Positions 1 to 12,249 of a DNA stretch of 64,000 bases are shown in pieces. The position numbers and the translations under genes are program-made. Where the stretch lies: positions 263,488 to 327,487 of the forward strand of contig QKWP01000001.1 of assembly GCA_003550325.1 (NCBI GenBank). Direction: 5' to 3'. Position 1 is the first letter of the stretch; every line of letters begins with the position of its first letter. This DNA comes from Gigaspora rosea (lineage: Eukaryota > Glomeromycota > Glomeromycetes > Diversisporales > Gigasporaceae). The notes beneath the pieces were generated by a model, which did no database searches, was not told where the DNA came from, and saw nothing but the letters and a program-made list of their open reading frames with translations.

Positions 1-552
1 GCGAACTAACAACATTTTGAGAGCTAAAGTACATTTATGTTGTTTAAAGACAGAATTTGAAAGTTAATTTGCATTTACGTTATTTTTCTAACTTCATATT
101 AATAAAAACCCACGTCTAATAAAAGTTACTCAATACTCAGATTACAGAGATTATTCTTCAAAGTCTACTTGTGCTGCAACCAAAGAATAATCAGGTGAAG
201 TTTCACGAAAAGCCAATAAATTTTTAGTATACTTTCATATATCCCCTATCGATCTATATCTAAATTTATATATAAATCCTTGTGTAACATTTATGCATAA
301 GTCGAATTTCTGTCATGCTTGTAAATGCACGTTCTCTTAAATAACATTTCATATCACACTAAACTCTCTAATAACATAGCCAATCAAATTTTAGTATTTA
401 AGATAGGTTATAAATTTTTGGTAGAAGTTACACAAACTTGATGATTTAATTTTTAAAGCTGCAATTTAATTGGCTCTTTCTAAATGCAAACCTTCCTAAA
501 TGCACATTGTAGGCTTGTCTCTACAAGTTGCATTTATAGAGGTTTGACTGTA
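1..552. repeat. right part of a pogo/Tc1-type element with 'aaatgca' subterminal words
   Basis: At 478-552 'tctaaatgca', 'cctaaatgcac' and 'gcatttatagagg' lead to an end that reads, on the minus strand, TACAGTCAAACCTCTATAAA, followed by TA-rich flank. CAGTCAAACCTC-type ends are characteristic of pogo/Tigger-like DNA transposons. The same end with the same words occurs at 60663-60910. No open frame is seen in 1-480, and the left end lies outside the window. Assignment to superfamily is by terminal resemblance only. Confidence 0.45.
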
Positions 553-600
553 ATTAATTATTAATTAGTTAGCTAATCAACTAACTAATTAATAATTAAT
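551..600. repeat. 50-bp near-perfect palindrome
   Basis: taattaattattaattagtt and its reverse complement face each other around 'agctaatc', directly beside the element end at 552. It is pure structure with no coding signal. It may be the far end of a second foldback or a cruciform-prone insertion site. Confidence 0.7.
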
Positions 601-602
601 TG

Positions 603-1475
603 ACTTTATTAACTAGTTAATTAAAATTTTTTGTTAATTTGTATTGCTAATCTATTATTAATCTATTATCTCTTGCTATTTATATTAATAATCTTTTAAC
701 TTCAATCTTTTCTATAATAATAAAGCCTTTTAAGATTTTTTCAAATTTTATTAACCAATATTAATCAATAATACTTTATCTTTATATTAATAGCTTAAGT
801 TCAAAAATTGATATCAACCAATTCTCTATAGGTATTGGCTAAATACAAATTTACAACAATTAAATTATTTATAAATTTTTAGATCAATTGTACAATTGGC
901 CTTTCTTTTACAAAGCTAAACTCTTAGCTACTTTTTTTAGTTATTTTTACAAATCTTACAATTCTATTATATATATTTTTACAGACTTACGATTAGTTAG
1001 CTTCAAATGCAATAAGCTTATTTTTATCTCTAAACATAATGATTTAAATTTAGATTCTAATTAGTCTGGTACTTACTTCTTAATACTATATGAGCATTTA
1101 ATATTAGCTTAATTTTTATAAAGTTTAAGCCCACTTAGATAACAATTTCAATAACTAAGCAGATTTTTTAGCTAAAAATTATATATCTTTTTACAAATTA
1201 CTTTTTAACTATACAAATATTTATAATTATAATTCTTTTAATAAGAAAAATATCTTATTAAAAACTCTAAGATACTTTATTAAAAATATTTGCAAAGTAT
1301 ATATGTTATGTGTTGATAATCGATTCCGTCATTCGGGGATTGATGTATGTTATTTACTGATCTATCAATAACTTGAGTTATTCTCCCGTTTTATTAATTG
1401 ATGGCAAGAGACTATTTCTCTATTGAGTTTAAATTAAATTGTGCCCAAAAATAATAGGGAAAACCCATAATGAAC
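603..1475. other. AT-rich intergenic stretch, no feature seen
   Basis: No open frame of useful length, no repeat pair and no RNA gene was recognised. The sequence is mostly runs of A and T with scattered stops in all frames. Confidence 0.5.
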
Positions 1476-1482
1476 AATTAAT

Positions 1483-1693
1483 GTCGTGGCTGAAGCTGGA
1501 AATTTAAATATTTTAATATGAAATTTACAAAAAAATTTTGAAATGCATTTTGTACGATTTTTTTTTATAGTTAGATTAGAATTTAGGGTTAGGGTTTATA
1601 ATAAAAGAGTATAGTTGGATTTTAGCAGGGCTTATAGTTTTAAATCAAGACCTCTAATTTCTAGCTTCAGCCATTTCCAGCTTCAGCCGCGAC
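1483..1693. repeat. 211-bp foldback MITE with 7-bp target duplication
   Basis: The ends are inverted copies: GTCGTGGCTGAAGCTGGAAAT at the left and, read on the minus strand, GTCGCGGCTGAAGCTGGAAAT at the right. AATTAAT flanks both sides (1476-1482 and 1694-1700). The centre holds the telomere-like run 'tttagggttagggttta'. It is non-coding. Confidence 0.8.
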
Positions 1694-1700
1694 AATTAAT

Positions 1701-2500
1701 AAAATAGGGAATAATGTTTATATAATTACTTTCATAAGTTTTTTTTTCTTTATAGAGCTACAAACATATAGTTTTCTGTCTTGTAAATCTTTTGGTAGAA
1801 CATCAGAAAAGCATGAAAACCAAAAAAAATTAACCGAAGCTTAATGTATATTAATCATTATAATAAATATTTAAATATATTAAAAAATTTAAGCCTTTAG
1901 TACGATTAAAAGCTAAAATACTAGATTACTAATACTTTTAAGATACTTCGTATCTGTATATGAAAGAAGATCTTTATTTATTTAAATGAGATGAAAATAA
2001 TTTGAGATACAAGTTTGCCTAATAGAGAATTTTATTAAGTGATCTGTGCTATGCATCAGGTAACAGAACATAAAGGGTAAACAAAAATAAACTTGGAAAA
2101 AAAATATTTTTGTTGTTATTGATATTAAATTTAATTTTTTGTTTAATAATATTAATAGATTTTTTTTAGTGATCCAAATTTTAAATCCTCTATACATAAA
2201 ATTAAACCCAAAAAAAATTTATAATGGTCACTGCCTGTCAAAAATCAGTTGTGAAACAAAATCATGCACTTGCCAAAAAAATAATTAAAAATGCTCAAGG
2301 AGGTGTGGCTATGTTTTGCATGGCCAATGCAAGAATAAATAACAATATGAATGAAGTTATTTAAATATGATCTACAGTTTTGGGCAATATAGACATTTGG
2401 ACTTATTAAAAATAATACAGACAAATATGTGACATAGTAATTTATGAACATGGATATATAGGTTTGGACATAGTCCAAATTTTTTAAAAAATATAAACAT
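1701..2500. other. AT-rich intergenic stretch
   Basis: No supported gene. The reading frames here are short and of low complexity. An isolated 'tttggacatagtccaaat' near 2461 uses the same word as the hAT-like element at 2991-4126 and may be a fragment of that family. Confidence 0.4.
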
Positions 2501-2841
2501 ATGGGGTGTTCCAAATTAAAAGGGCCCATTTTTGCAATTTTTTGAAAAATGAGTTTTTATTAGATTTATATAAATTTTGATGTAATTGACATTTTTCAAT
2601 TATAAAGGAAAGTTGATTTGCATAATAAAAAATCAAGATAATGTCAAAGAAAAATTACATGAGATTGCATAGAGCAAACATTCATGAGATTACCCGATAG
2701 TCATCTGTTACCTTTAACCAATCAAAATCATAATATTTGATTAATCCCGGATCAGTCTGAAAATCAAAACAAATAATTAAACTCAATTATCTCAAAATAA
2801 ACTATATATAAAAATGGGACCTTTTAACTTGGAACACCCCA
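2501..2841. repeat. MITE family A, copy 1 (about 340 bp)
   Basis: The left end atatggggtgttccaa and right end ttggaacaccccatat are exact inverted copies. The inversion continues inward through 'aaaagggcccattttt' and 'aaaatgggaccttttaa'. A second copy in opposite orientation lies at 21564-21901, where the internal sequence (for example 'gactatcgggtaatct') is recognisably the same but the outermost 15 bases differ. It is non-coding. Confidence 0.85.
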
Positions 2842-2990
2842 TATACCAAGTGCCAACACTAATTGGTAAACTTCATACCAATACCAATTTCAAAGTATAA
2901 CATACGTTATTCTTGGATTTACAAAGATTTCATATCAATTCTTAAATGATAGGAATCAATAAACGATGCATAACATATAACATATACATG

Positions 2991-4126
2991 CAGAGATAGT
3001 ATGTTACGATATTGGACATTTGGACAATTTGGACATTTGGACATTTGGACAATGTCCAATTGTCCAAATAATTTTGTTTGGATATAGTAACTTTTTTATT
3101 GGACATTAAAAAAAAATTAATTTAATTTTGGTCTAAATTAAACTTAATTTAGACCAATATTTACTAATACAAAATATCTTTAATTTACAGTATATTTAAA
3201 AAGTATACTGGTAATAATAATAAATATTATTATTATAAAAATATACAATGTACGTATATATTCATACTACTAAATTAACTTAAATTCCATTTTACTTACA
3301 ATATTTATATTTGATATTGGCTAATGAAATATGATTAATCAAACAGAATTTTAAAATAATTGTATTTCAAAAAGAATAATATCAATAGTTGTTTTTATTT
3401 TTAATTTTAAAATAAAAGCATATTATAAAAGAAAACACACTAACACAAAAAATTAGAGGTAGCTTATTTTCAGATATAATCAATTTTTGGTTAATTACAA
3501 ATAGTTATTACATAGTAAAGTCTAAATTCTGCTAAATTGATAATTGATGCTTAAGTAAACTTGTTTGGAGACTAAAATACATATAAACTAAAAGGTTCAT
3601 CAAAATTGAAGCAGTTTTTATTATTTGACTTTTAATTTTTAAATTCAATGAATATATTTTGTTAATAAAATTTTAATTTTTGTTGAACATAAAAATTAAA
3701 AGCCATTTAGTAAAAAATTTTCCGATTTTGATAAAAATTTTAGAATATATGTATTTTGATCTTCTGAATAAGTTTACTTAAGCGACGTAATCGATTTGCA
3801 TAGTAAACTTTGGACTTTACTATGTAGCAACTATTGTCAATCATGAGGTAGCTTATTTTCAGGTTAAAGATGTTTTTGAGTTTTTTGACCAAAGAGAGAG
3901 GATAACTTATTTTTAACTTTTTGGTATCATATTATTAAAATTGTCCAATAAAATTATTGGACAATTGACATATGTCCAATTGACAATTTGGACATATGTC
4001 CAATAACCTTACAATTTTATTTGGACATTGTCCAATGCCTAAAGGTCCAAAAAATTATTTGGACATTTGGACTATGTCCAAATGTCCAATTAAATTTTAT
4101 TTGGACATTGTCCAATGACAACTCTG
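2991..4126. mobile_element. non-autonomous hAT-like element, private word TGGACA, 8-bp TSD TATACATG
   Basis: TATACATG is present immediately outside both ends (2983-2990 and 4127-4134). The left end begins CAGAGATAG and the right end, on the minus strand, begins CAGAGTTGTC, matching the CAG-type ends of hAT elements. Just inside both ends the word 'ttggacat' or 'tgtccaat' is repeated many times, in both orientations (3013-3070, 3948-4116). No transposase frame is present. An older foldback (3455-3863) occupies the interior. An 8-bp duplication with short inverted ends is diagnostic of hAT within known superfamilies. Confidence 0.85.
3455..3863. repeat. foldback inside the hAT-like element ('ggtagcttattttcag' family)
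   Basis: 'gttattacatagtaaagtc' near 3502 is inverted as 'gactttactatgtagcaac' near 3812, and 'gcttaagtaaacttg' near 3551 is inverted as 'aagtttacttaagc' near 3768. The words 'aagtaaacttgttta' and 'aataagctacc' recur at 17985-18270 and 51880-52140, so this is a dispersed family. Confidence 0.6.
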
Positions 4127-4134
4127 TATACATG

Positions 4135-6215
4135 TATTATTGCAATACGTATACTTAATAATTTACAAGAAAATTATTTGAGTAACCTTATATAAATTTT
4201 CTTCTTATAAGAACATTACTTTTAAATTGAGAAACATTGGTTTTTATTTTTTTTAAAAAAAATAGGTTTCATGAGAAATAAATGTCCATTTAGATTTTTA
4301 ACACTGGGTTGACTATTCGTGATCTTTTCACGTTAAAATTATAAATTACATAAATTCATCCTAAACCAAACCTGAATAAGTCAAACACTTAATAAAATCT
4401 GTCTAAACCGAGACTTAAAATTTTAATTTTATTATAAACCGAACTTTTACCCTTTTTGATCCCCGGTTTAGCGATAATTGACTGGTACATAATCTGCAGA
4501 TATGAGCTTTAAATAAGTAATTCAAACATTCGCAATATAGTGCTAATAATACTGTACTAAAATAAACTACACTAAACATAGCAGAAACAAAATAATCATA
4601 CAAAAATAATGACAATGTAAAAACAATGAGGTCAAAAATTCAAAAAGCATAACTACAAGCAAAAACATGAGATATCAAAAAAAAACAATAAACTAAGAAA
4701 TAAATAAAGAACAAATAAAGTAAGCTTATTTAGATCCTTATATTACACATAATCGTATTAAATTGAGTTGTTTAATCCAAACCAACGTGTTGTATATTTT
4801 CTGGATTGGTTTAATTGAACAACTAGGTTGAAATTCCAATTAATGTACCTTACTTCACTTTGGGTTGAATTCAAGCTAGAATGCTCCGGAATGCATTTAC
4901 CCAGGCCGTATATAATTACAAATGGTTGCATAAAAATAATAAACAAAACCATACATCGCATTATTAAACATTTATCAATTACAGAATTATCAACTCTTAT
5001 TCAATTTTAACCAAATTATCCGACCAAAAAAGAATAACGCACGCATAAAAGAAAGCCTTTTTTTATTCACGAGTTATACAGTATATTCTAGATTTTAGAT
5101 AAGTAATAGTATGCAAGCCCCTGGAAATTTATATTACAAATTGTGCAGGTTACAGGATCCAAATTTGAATTTAAAAGGTGACCAATTTTACACAATTTTA
5201 GGGAGAAATTATACAAAAATTCAGCGTAACATACTTAAAATTGATGTCGGCTTTCACAAGAATCAACATTTGACCTTGTATTATCTGTGCTACTACGATG
5301 ACCATTGTTTATACAGTAGAATATCATTAACTTATTTTTGGGACAATGATCTCGAAATCTTAACATGTTTCTCCAAGTCAGACTGTAAAAATTTATCCGT
5401 TGATAAATATTTCCAATTCTCCTAAATTATATGTTATGACGCATCTACAAATAAATATTCGAATATTGTGCTATTTTAAACATCAAACGATCTACCAAAG
5501 ACCCTCAATGCATGATGCATAGAAATACTGTAGATTATTAACAAATAAAGTCGACCTAAAAAGAAATCAAAATTTCCTATATATCTTGTCTCAGATTTGT
5601 ACACAAAATTTATATCGCATCTTATCTTCAACTTAAGACAAAGTTCTTCATGAGCCTGAAAGCATGAAGATTGTTTTCATGACTCTCAATGAACCTTTTA
5701 TATTACCAAATATAATATGGCACTAAAAGGATGCATTGTAGAAAAGTATTCTTAGAAGAACCATAACTTAGAAAGTTAAGGCGTTATCAAAAATATTAGT
5801 CATGACATTGCATAATTATTCGGAAAACTTTGCAGCTTTAGCAAACATTATCCGAGATCTAAATTTAACAATCTAAATATTGCGTTTCACATTGTTATCC
5901 GTAATATCCATAGTGACAGATGTCAATTACGCATTTATTTCCAAAAATCTTTTATTTAGTCAAAAAGTACATTATTGGTAACATTGGTAACTCATATAGC
6001 ATCAAAAGTGTGTTATATAATTTAAAAAAACTGAGAAACAAGATCAAATTATATATATATAATTTTCTACTCCCGCTAATGGCTAGTTTATAGTATCGGT
6101 ACACAACATTTAATCGATTTCCTTCAAGTAAAGATCAACTCTAATTCCGATACGGCAAATAAGCAACGAACCATGTGACCAATTTCGACAATATGACGAA
6201 TATATTTGATTGTAA
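4135..6215. other. intergenic stretch upstream of the F-box gene
   Basis: No convincing gene. A 104-codon frame on the plus strand (5111-5425) is open, but it matches nothing I recognise and has no splice or context support, so it is left out as a gene. Base composition rises slightly in GC from 4750 to 6200 compared with the repeat-filled regions. This fits unique host sequence, and the promoter of the following gene must lie near its right end. Confidence 0.4.
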
Positions 6216-6338
6216 ATGATGTACGCCAATCAATACACAACAGCGCCCCCTACTTTTTGCATATATTATATTTACCTAAAATTCGTACCTTTTTTTTTCA
6301 GGTTAATTTCTCTTTACTTAATATTAATTATCAACAAG

Positions 6339-8050
6339 ATGACGTTTCAAACCAACATGGATTGTATCCATGAGGTATTGAAATTTCTTCGACATGACAC
6401 TGAATCTTTACACTCTTGTCTATTAGTTAATAGACTTTGGTGTGAACTATCTGTTCCTATTCTATGGAAAGATCCTTGGGCACGATTCTTTAATATGCCT
6501 TTTTCTAAGCCATCTTTCACGCAACCAACATCACTAATCAATACATATATTTCATCATTACCTCGAGAATCAATATTAAAACTTGAAAAAAATGGATTTA
6601 ACGTATCATCTATTTCATCGTCGACAACCTTTAATTATCCCATGTATTTACGTTGTTTAGATTTAGAATTCTTGTATTGGTTAGTTATGAAATGGGTTCA
6701 AAATAAGAGCAAACCTGGATTTCGCCCTCTTAAGAGAGTCGTAAGACGTTTTAAAAAATTTCGAAAAAAATTAAATAATAATAATTCTAATACCCTTGAT
6801 TCAACTTCGATGCCACCACAAGATAAGATTCGTTTGGTTTGTTCAGAACTTTTGACCCTCTTTCTTAAGGAATCACCAAAAATTTATATACTCCGAATTA
6901 ATGATTATTCAAAGGTGGATGTTTTTGGTCAGTTAGGTGAAGCCTTAGCAAATTTAAATCCAAAGAATAATTGTTTATCTTCATTAAAAGGATTGGAATG
7001 TAGAGATAAACCTGTAATGGACAATATTTTCGAAATGCTTTCACTACTGACAACGGACATTACACAAATTTTAATCATGGGTAATTACAACACAAAAACA
7101 TTGGCAAATTTAATAAGGTCTCAAAAAAAATTAGAAAAAGTTTGTTTCGAAAATTTTTATCGTATGTCACCACAAGAATATTGGGAATCTGGTGTTGGAT
7201 ATGAACTTTCGAAAAAAGCTCATTTCATAACTAGTTTACATTTGTTAAATTCTTGTTCACTATTGGCAAAATTATCAGATTTTATTAATTTACAAGAATT
7301 AACACTTCAATGTATTCATGAACAATCATGTGAATACACGGATTCATTAACTTCAGCAAATATCCCAATACTTCGTGACATAGCAAAACTTAAATTCAGA
7401 TGCAAGCATGAATATAGTTTAGAATATTTGTCCAATTTAATTGATAAATCTACTGGAAAATTACGAAAAATTACAATCGAAGGCTCTCGAATAAAAGATA
7501 GAAGATGTGATTTATTAATGTCTACGATCGCCAATAAATGTCCAAATTTAAAATCCTGTTCGATACCAATTTCACGTACAGATCCTCAAATTGATCGTTT
7601 ACTGGAATCTTGTGAACAATTAAAGGATTTAAAACTTTGTGCCGTTCTCGATACTTTAGATAATGAAAATAATGATATTTTATTATATCAATTACTTAAT
7701 TGTACACCTACTAGATTACGTAGATTAGATTTTGTTGATTGGAAATTTTCAATATCAGCATGGGAACTATTTCTAAAAACACAATCAAGAACGTTATTAC
7801 AACGTATATGCTATTATTGGAATGAAAATTCCAAGATTGCAAGTCCTTCTGATGAATTTCTTAAGGCTTGTCAACAAAATAAGAGGGACGGAATATTGGC
7901 GACTTATAAGGGAATTGATTCGTATTGGAAATGGTATGTATACATTTTTTATAAACTATACAATCGTTCTTTTTTTTGGAAAAATTCATCTTATTAACTT
8001 TATTTTTTCAACTTTTTAGCATATGGCCAAAACTATTTGTAATGAACTGA
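6339..8050 (+). CDS. F-box-like protein with degenerate leucine-rich repeats, two exons
   Basis: Predicted 541-residue protein. An N-terminal F-box-like motif (about residues 6-48, including LHSCLLVNRLWCELSVPILW) matches the F-box proteins vastly expanded in Rhizophagus. F-box domains bind Skp1 and bring substrates to SCF ubiquitin ligases. The rest is a long leucine-rich, LRR-like region with regularly spaced L/I and C residues and a basic stretch near residues 130-150 (RRFKKFRKKL). The frame is open from 6216, but I choose ATG 6339 (context caagATGA) because the upstream 41 codons are hydrophobic and contain a 'tttttttttcagg' that could be a 5' UTR splice acceptor. The unspliced frame ends at 7997. 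A better model uses donor ATG|GTATGT at 7934, branch-like ttaac, and acceptor ttttttcaactttttag at 8019. This joins a short exon ending in TGA at 8048-8050. No operon-like neighbour exists. The substrate is unknown. Confidence 0.85.
7934..8019 (+). other. predicted last intron of the F-box gene (86 nt)
   Basis: It starts GTATGT, ends in a pyrimidine-rich ttttttcaactttttag, and contains 'attaactt' as a branch-point candidate. It splits codon TG|C and adds ten residues (CIWPKLFVMN), instead of reading through into a low-complexity tail rich in Y, F and N. Inference from splice consensus only. Confidence 0.6.
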
Positions 8051-9650
8051 ATATAATAATAATTACTTTTTAATATTCGTAACATATTCATTATTAATGA
8101 TTATATGAATAATCAGATCTTAATTTCTAATTTACTTTTCATTTATTTTTCTATTGAAACTACTTTATCCCTAATTCATAATCAAAAAAACGCCCAAAAT
8201 TTTATTACTATAATAGTTTAATTATTGTATTTTAATCAAAATGTATATATTATGATGAAATTTTTTTTTTAGATTAATTAGATTAATTATATTCCCTTTC
8301 ATCTTGTTCAATTCAAAAAAAATCATACACTCTATGTTCAATTCAAAATTAATAGCATTCAAAATAACATAAGTTTACTGAATTATATTCTTATCATCCT
8401 GTAGATTCGAATTTTTTGATGGGCGTTTTTTTTTTTTTATTTTTAATTATAGTGATTCATTATAATTTAAAAATAATTATATGCACTTCATCATCACCCA
8501 CATGAATTTAATCCTAATGAATCCAAGAATATGATAAATTTTATTGAATTAAACAAATTTATTCTAACGAAAGTTCTAAAATCAAAAACGTATTAATAGT
8601 GTTACCAAGTTTTGCTTATCATTTTTGCTTAAACCCCTTATTTTGTTTTACTTATAAAAGTTGAGTGTCTAACCAAATGTTTTTTCGGCCTAAAATTAAT
8701 TAGGTAAGCTTATCATCAAATCGATTCTGAGACTACAAAAAAAATTTACTGATTTACAAAAGCTTTTCCATTAATGGATAATTTACTTGAGTCGCCGTCT
8801 TTTTTTTTCACGTTTTTGCACATCCTACACTAACTATATTTTACATCATTACTCCCTCATACTGGAAAATTCTACAAGTTCATTCAAGCTTTGACCTCTA
8901 TTATTATTGTAGTATTGAATTTATACGTGATCTTCTCAACTAGAGATTTTCATGCCCCGGGCATGTGCCCGTACGTACGTACGTACGTGCGTACTTAATT
9001 AAAAAACGTACAGAACCTATTTAGTATGGAAATTTGCGCCTGGCAAAATTTGTTCCAGGTAGAAATTGCTATTATGTGACAGTAATTTATTCGGATAGAC
9101 CTCGATTTATAACCCCTACAAAAATCCCCTTATAGTATACTCTCCTAGCCCTAAATATTAATCTACTAAAAAATTTCCAACAATTATTAATCAAGTTTTT
9201 ATGCCATAAAGTTGTGATTTTTGGTTAATAAATATTTTCGCACTGTATATTACCTTAAATGAAACTCGTATTATTCCTGATTTTTTTGGTACGGTAAGAT
9301 CTAAATGGCGTAGAAGTGCCAAAATTGGATAAACATCTTGTGCACTTTTAAAAAAGTCAAATTCAAATGAATTCTTTTTTAGTCTTATCGTTACGTCCGT
9401 TACATTGCATCACGTCTAATATCAGATCACGTAAAAATTTTGTTACGTAAAAATGTTGGCTATTACATTTCTGACGTAACTGCATACAGTATCTTTTTGA
9501 CGTAATTATACGTCACCTTGTGTACATATTTGGTACGATCGGTATCGGGTATGTATATGTTGTGCTTATTTAGAAAATTATATGACGACATCGGCCGTGG
9601 GTTACGTGATCGATCTACTCACGTGATATTCGGAAAACGAAAGTTGGTCA
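8051..9650. other. intergenic stretch downstream of the F-box gene
   Basis: No gene recognised. Long A/T runs (for example 8170-8290 and 8427-8445) and a cluster of 'acgta'/'tacgt' words around 9390-9510 are present. The region 9000-9650 is less AT-biased but has no open frame worth reporting. Confidence 0.4.
8971..8994. repeat. (GTAC)n microsatellite
   Basis: Six consecutive tetranucleotides, one carrying a T-to-G change (gtacgtgcgtac), preceded by the GC-rich palindrome 'catgccccgggcatg'. Confidence 0.9.
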
Positions 9651-9654
9651 AAAA

Positions 9655-10052
9655 TGGGTCACTTAAAGAAGAGTGAACCCAGTGATGAGCACGAATTGTG
9701 TCACCCTTGATAAAATCACCTGAGAATTTTGATTGGATACTTGATTCTATATATAAAAGACCTTCTATTACCCTAACCCTAACCCTAACCACGAGGTAAA
9801 ATTTTTTTTTTGTTTTAGTGGTTTTATAGAAGCTTTTTGCCTCCGGCCGCTTATAGCATTGGTGTTTTGATTACGTATCTGGTTAGTATCTGGTTACATG
9901 AGATTCGGAAATTTTAGGGTATTGGGTCACGTGGATTTAAGCATCATTCGTCCGATCATCCGATTTCATAAATGTCACCTGATATTTGAAATTATATGTG
10001 ATTAAATTGAGGGTGATACAATTCGAGATAATCACTGGGTTCATTCTTCCTG
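9655..10052. repeat. foldback with telomere-like repeats near its centre
   Basis: 'gtgaacccagtgatgagcac' (9671) with the following 'gaattgtgtcaccct' is inverted at 10004-10052 as 'agggtgatacaattc' and 'atcactgggttcattc'. Between the arms lies 'ccctaaccctaaccctaacc' (about 9770-9790), the fungal telomere repeat unit. It is non-coding. Confidence 0.65.
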
Positions 10053-10179
10053 AAACTACCCCAAAAAATTCCGTTTATATCAGGGTTGGGGTTTAAGCTA
10101 GAGTTAGGAAGGGCAGTATTATAGTAAAAATGCACGAGGAAAATTTTGTTAGGGCTCCAAAGGTGGTTTACTAAAATAC

Positions 10180-10604
10180 ATATGGGCAGATTTTGGAAAT
10201 TTGGTGATATCTTAGAATAAGATCTTCAAATTTGTAACCAACCAGATTGGTAAAATTTGTGATTATTTCGAATTTGCCTTACGTTGATTGGTTATTACAG
10301 TACTTACATTTACGAAGCCCCAGCTTTTTTTCCTTTATTGTGACGGTTTGAAAATTTGTATTTACGCTCAACAAGACCTTAGATTCAAAGAACCTGTAAT
10401 AGTTTTTTAAGATCCCACAATGGACAAAACTTTTACTAGTAGCAATGTTAAAGGTTTGTTTATGAGTTTACCGATCTGATTGGTCATGCTGATCCTCGTG
10501 ACTTTGTTTTTATAATTTTATTGGTTAATCTATTTTTAGATATCACGAATATTATGTTCAAATTCATGAGACATATTCGAATTTCCAAAATCCGCCCATA
10601 TGAA
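10180..10604. repeat. foldback, about 425 bp
   Basis: 'catatgggcagattttggaa' at the left is matched in inverse by 'ttccaaaatccgcccatatg' at the right, with further inward matches around 'gattggt'. No open frame and no target duplication were recognised. Confidence 0.6.
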
Positions 10605-10684
10605 ATGCGATGGTTTTGGATTTCTGATTTTTAATTGGTTGAAAAAACCATGTGACAGTAAATCGATCCTATGCCCTGGAGGGT

Positions 10685-11770
10685 TAGTGACCAGGGATGG
10701 TAAATGACTCAAATGACTCAAATGACTCAAATGACAAATGACCAGTCATTGGTCATTTCACGGCCCAAATGACTTAAGAAGGTCATTTAACTCTGGTTAA
10801 TTGATTATCTAATACTTTTAGCCAATCAAAATTGATTAGTGTTCTCCGTAAAATGAAACGTTGGGGTGATGCATATCAAATGATAGTAAATTTCAATAGT
10901 AAGGATTTTTTTTATCGATCATCACTGATAATAATAAAAACATATAAACTTTAAATTTATAACTTTTGACAGATTGTGAAACCATATTTATGAGATTTCT
11001 TCTTTTAATATTCTCTTTAAAGTAATGAAGGCCTTTTCTTTAATATATAGAGATTAGAGCAAAAAATAGTTTAAAAAATCATAATTTTTAAGGAGGCTCA
11101 TAAAAAGGCTTCATTAATTTAAAGAGAATATTAAAAGGAGCCTGATAAATATAATTTCACTAGTGTGTGACTGTTCTATCATGTTATATAAATTTAAAGT
11201 ATATATGTTTTTATTATTATCAATGATCGACAAAAAATCCTTTTTATTATAGTATTAAATCAAACACCCCAATGAAACGTTTCTCAATAAAAATTATTAT
11301 ACATGATAAATAACAAATGACCGATCATCATTTGATGCCATTACCAGTTGTAAAGCGACATTCCAATCGAATCATAAGATCGTGATTAAAAAAAAAACAT
11401 TAGACAAAAAAATAATGCATTTACTTTTTTAAAAATAAAAAAGTTCGTAAATAAGAATTTACCGATTGTAAAATGATATAAATCATTTTCGAATTTACAA
11501 ATGGCATGTTAATTAATAATTGACGTGAATTGTGAAATGATGCGAACATTTATATTATTTAAAACATGCATTATACAAGTTTTTCGTGAATGACCAAATG
11601 GTCCCGGTCATTTGGAAATGATAATAGTCATTTAGTCACGAACCATTTCCAAATGACCCAAAATTTGAATGACCTCAAATGACCAGTCATTTTGAGGTAA
11701 TTTGAGGTCATTTGAAAAATTGGCAAATTACCAGGTCATTTAAGTCAAGAACCCCTGGAAGAAGTCACTA
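10685..11770. mobile_element. hAT-like element, private word AATGAC
   Basis: Left end TAGTGACCAGGGATGG; right end, on the minus strand, TAGTGACTTCTTCCAGGGG. 'caaatgact' or 'gtcatttgg' is repeated more than ten times just inside both ends (10701-10790, 11588-11745). No exact 8-bp duplication is found, so the ends may be off by a few bases or one flank may be rearranged. The interior holds a nested foldback (10855-11283). The same word array occurs as a solitary end at 53840-53970. Confidence 0.65.
10855..11283. repeat. nested foldback MITE (GAAACGTT ends)
   Basis: 'gaaacgttggggtg' at the left is inverted as 'caccccaatgaaacgttt' at the right, and 'aaggattttttttatcgatcat' corresponds to 'atgatcgacaaaaaatcctt'. 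It sits wholly inside the AATGAC element, so it was either carried by it or inserted into it later. Confidence 0.7.
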
Positions 11771-11958
11771 GCTGAGGTATCAAAACAAAAAGTAAAGAAA
11801 ACTATATAAGCGATACCTTCCTGTTCTCTTAAAAGGGTAATTCGAATAATAATTGGAATAGAAAATTTATTCCCTTGTAAATAATAATCTGATCCTAATA
11901 AAGGAAGAAATATGTTTAACGTTCCCCTATCAAACATAAATTCAGTGAACACACTCAT
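11771..11958 (-). pseudogene. possible first exon of an unknown gene abutting a hAT-like end
   Basis: On the minus strand an ATG-initiated frame (11958 downward) encodes about 48 residues (beginning MSVFTEFMFDRGTLNIF) of mixed, protein-like composition. It reaches a good donor, GAAG|GTATCG, near 11815. A possible acceptor (gatacctcag) lies near 11772, and the next bases are the AATGAC element. I do not recognise the product. Either a host gene was truncated by the element or this is a chance frame. Confidence 0.25.
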
Positions 11959-12057
11959 ATTATTTATCTTATTTTATTAACTATCATTGGATTTTGCAAC
12001 ACAAAGCTAGAAATTACATCCTACGGTACAATGGGCGATTACATTCTTGGAAATACC

Positions 12058-12243
12058 TCGGATTAGTGGGTACATCTAATTTTCCCGATAGCCATCTCCA
12101 TTTACGTACCTGACATCACACAAGATGATAATTTGCCAATAAATATACCCACATCTACTAAAATGCTGACCCTAACCCTATGTGATGTCAAGTAAATTTC
12201 TGTCGGTGAAGTGACCATCGGGAAAATGTGCAACAACGGGATT
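12058..12243. repeat. small foldback with telomere-like centre
   Basis: 'ttttcccgatagccatctcc' and 'cctgacatcacac' at the left are inverted as 'gtgatgtcaagtaaattt' and 'gtgaccatcgggaaaat' at the right. 'gaccctaaccctatg' lies between. The sequence at 53650-53800 has a comparable 'ttttcccgac...caattcccg' arm and may be a distant relative. Confidence 0.6.
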
Positions 12244-12249
12244 AGCATA

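Noticed and set aside
5111-5425. 104-codon plus frame between repeats and the F-box gene
   Set aside because: Composition is not absurd, but no recognisable domain, no splice or promoter context and no paralogue in the window.
9770-9792. Chromosome end
   Set aside because: Only about three CCCTAA units, inside a foldback and flanked by ordinary sequence; interstitial, not terminal.
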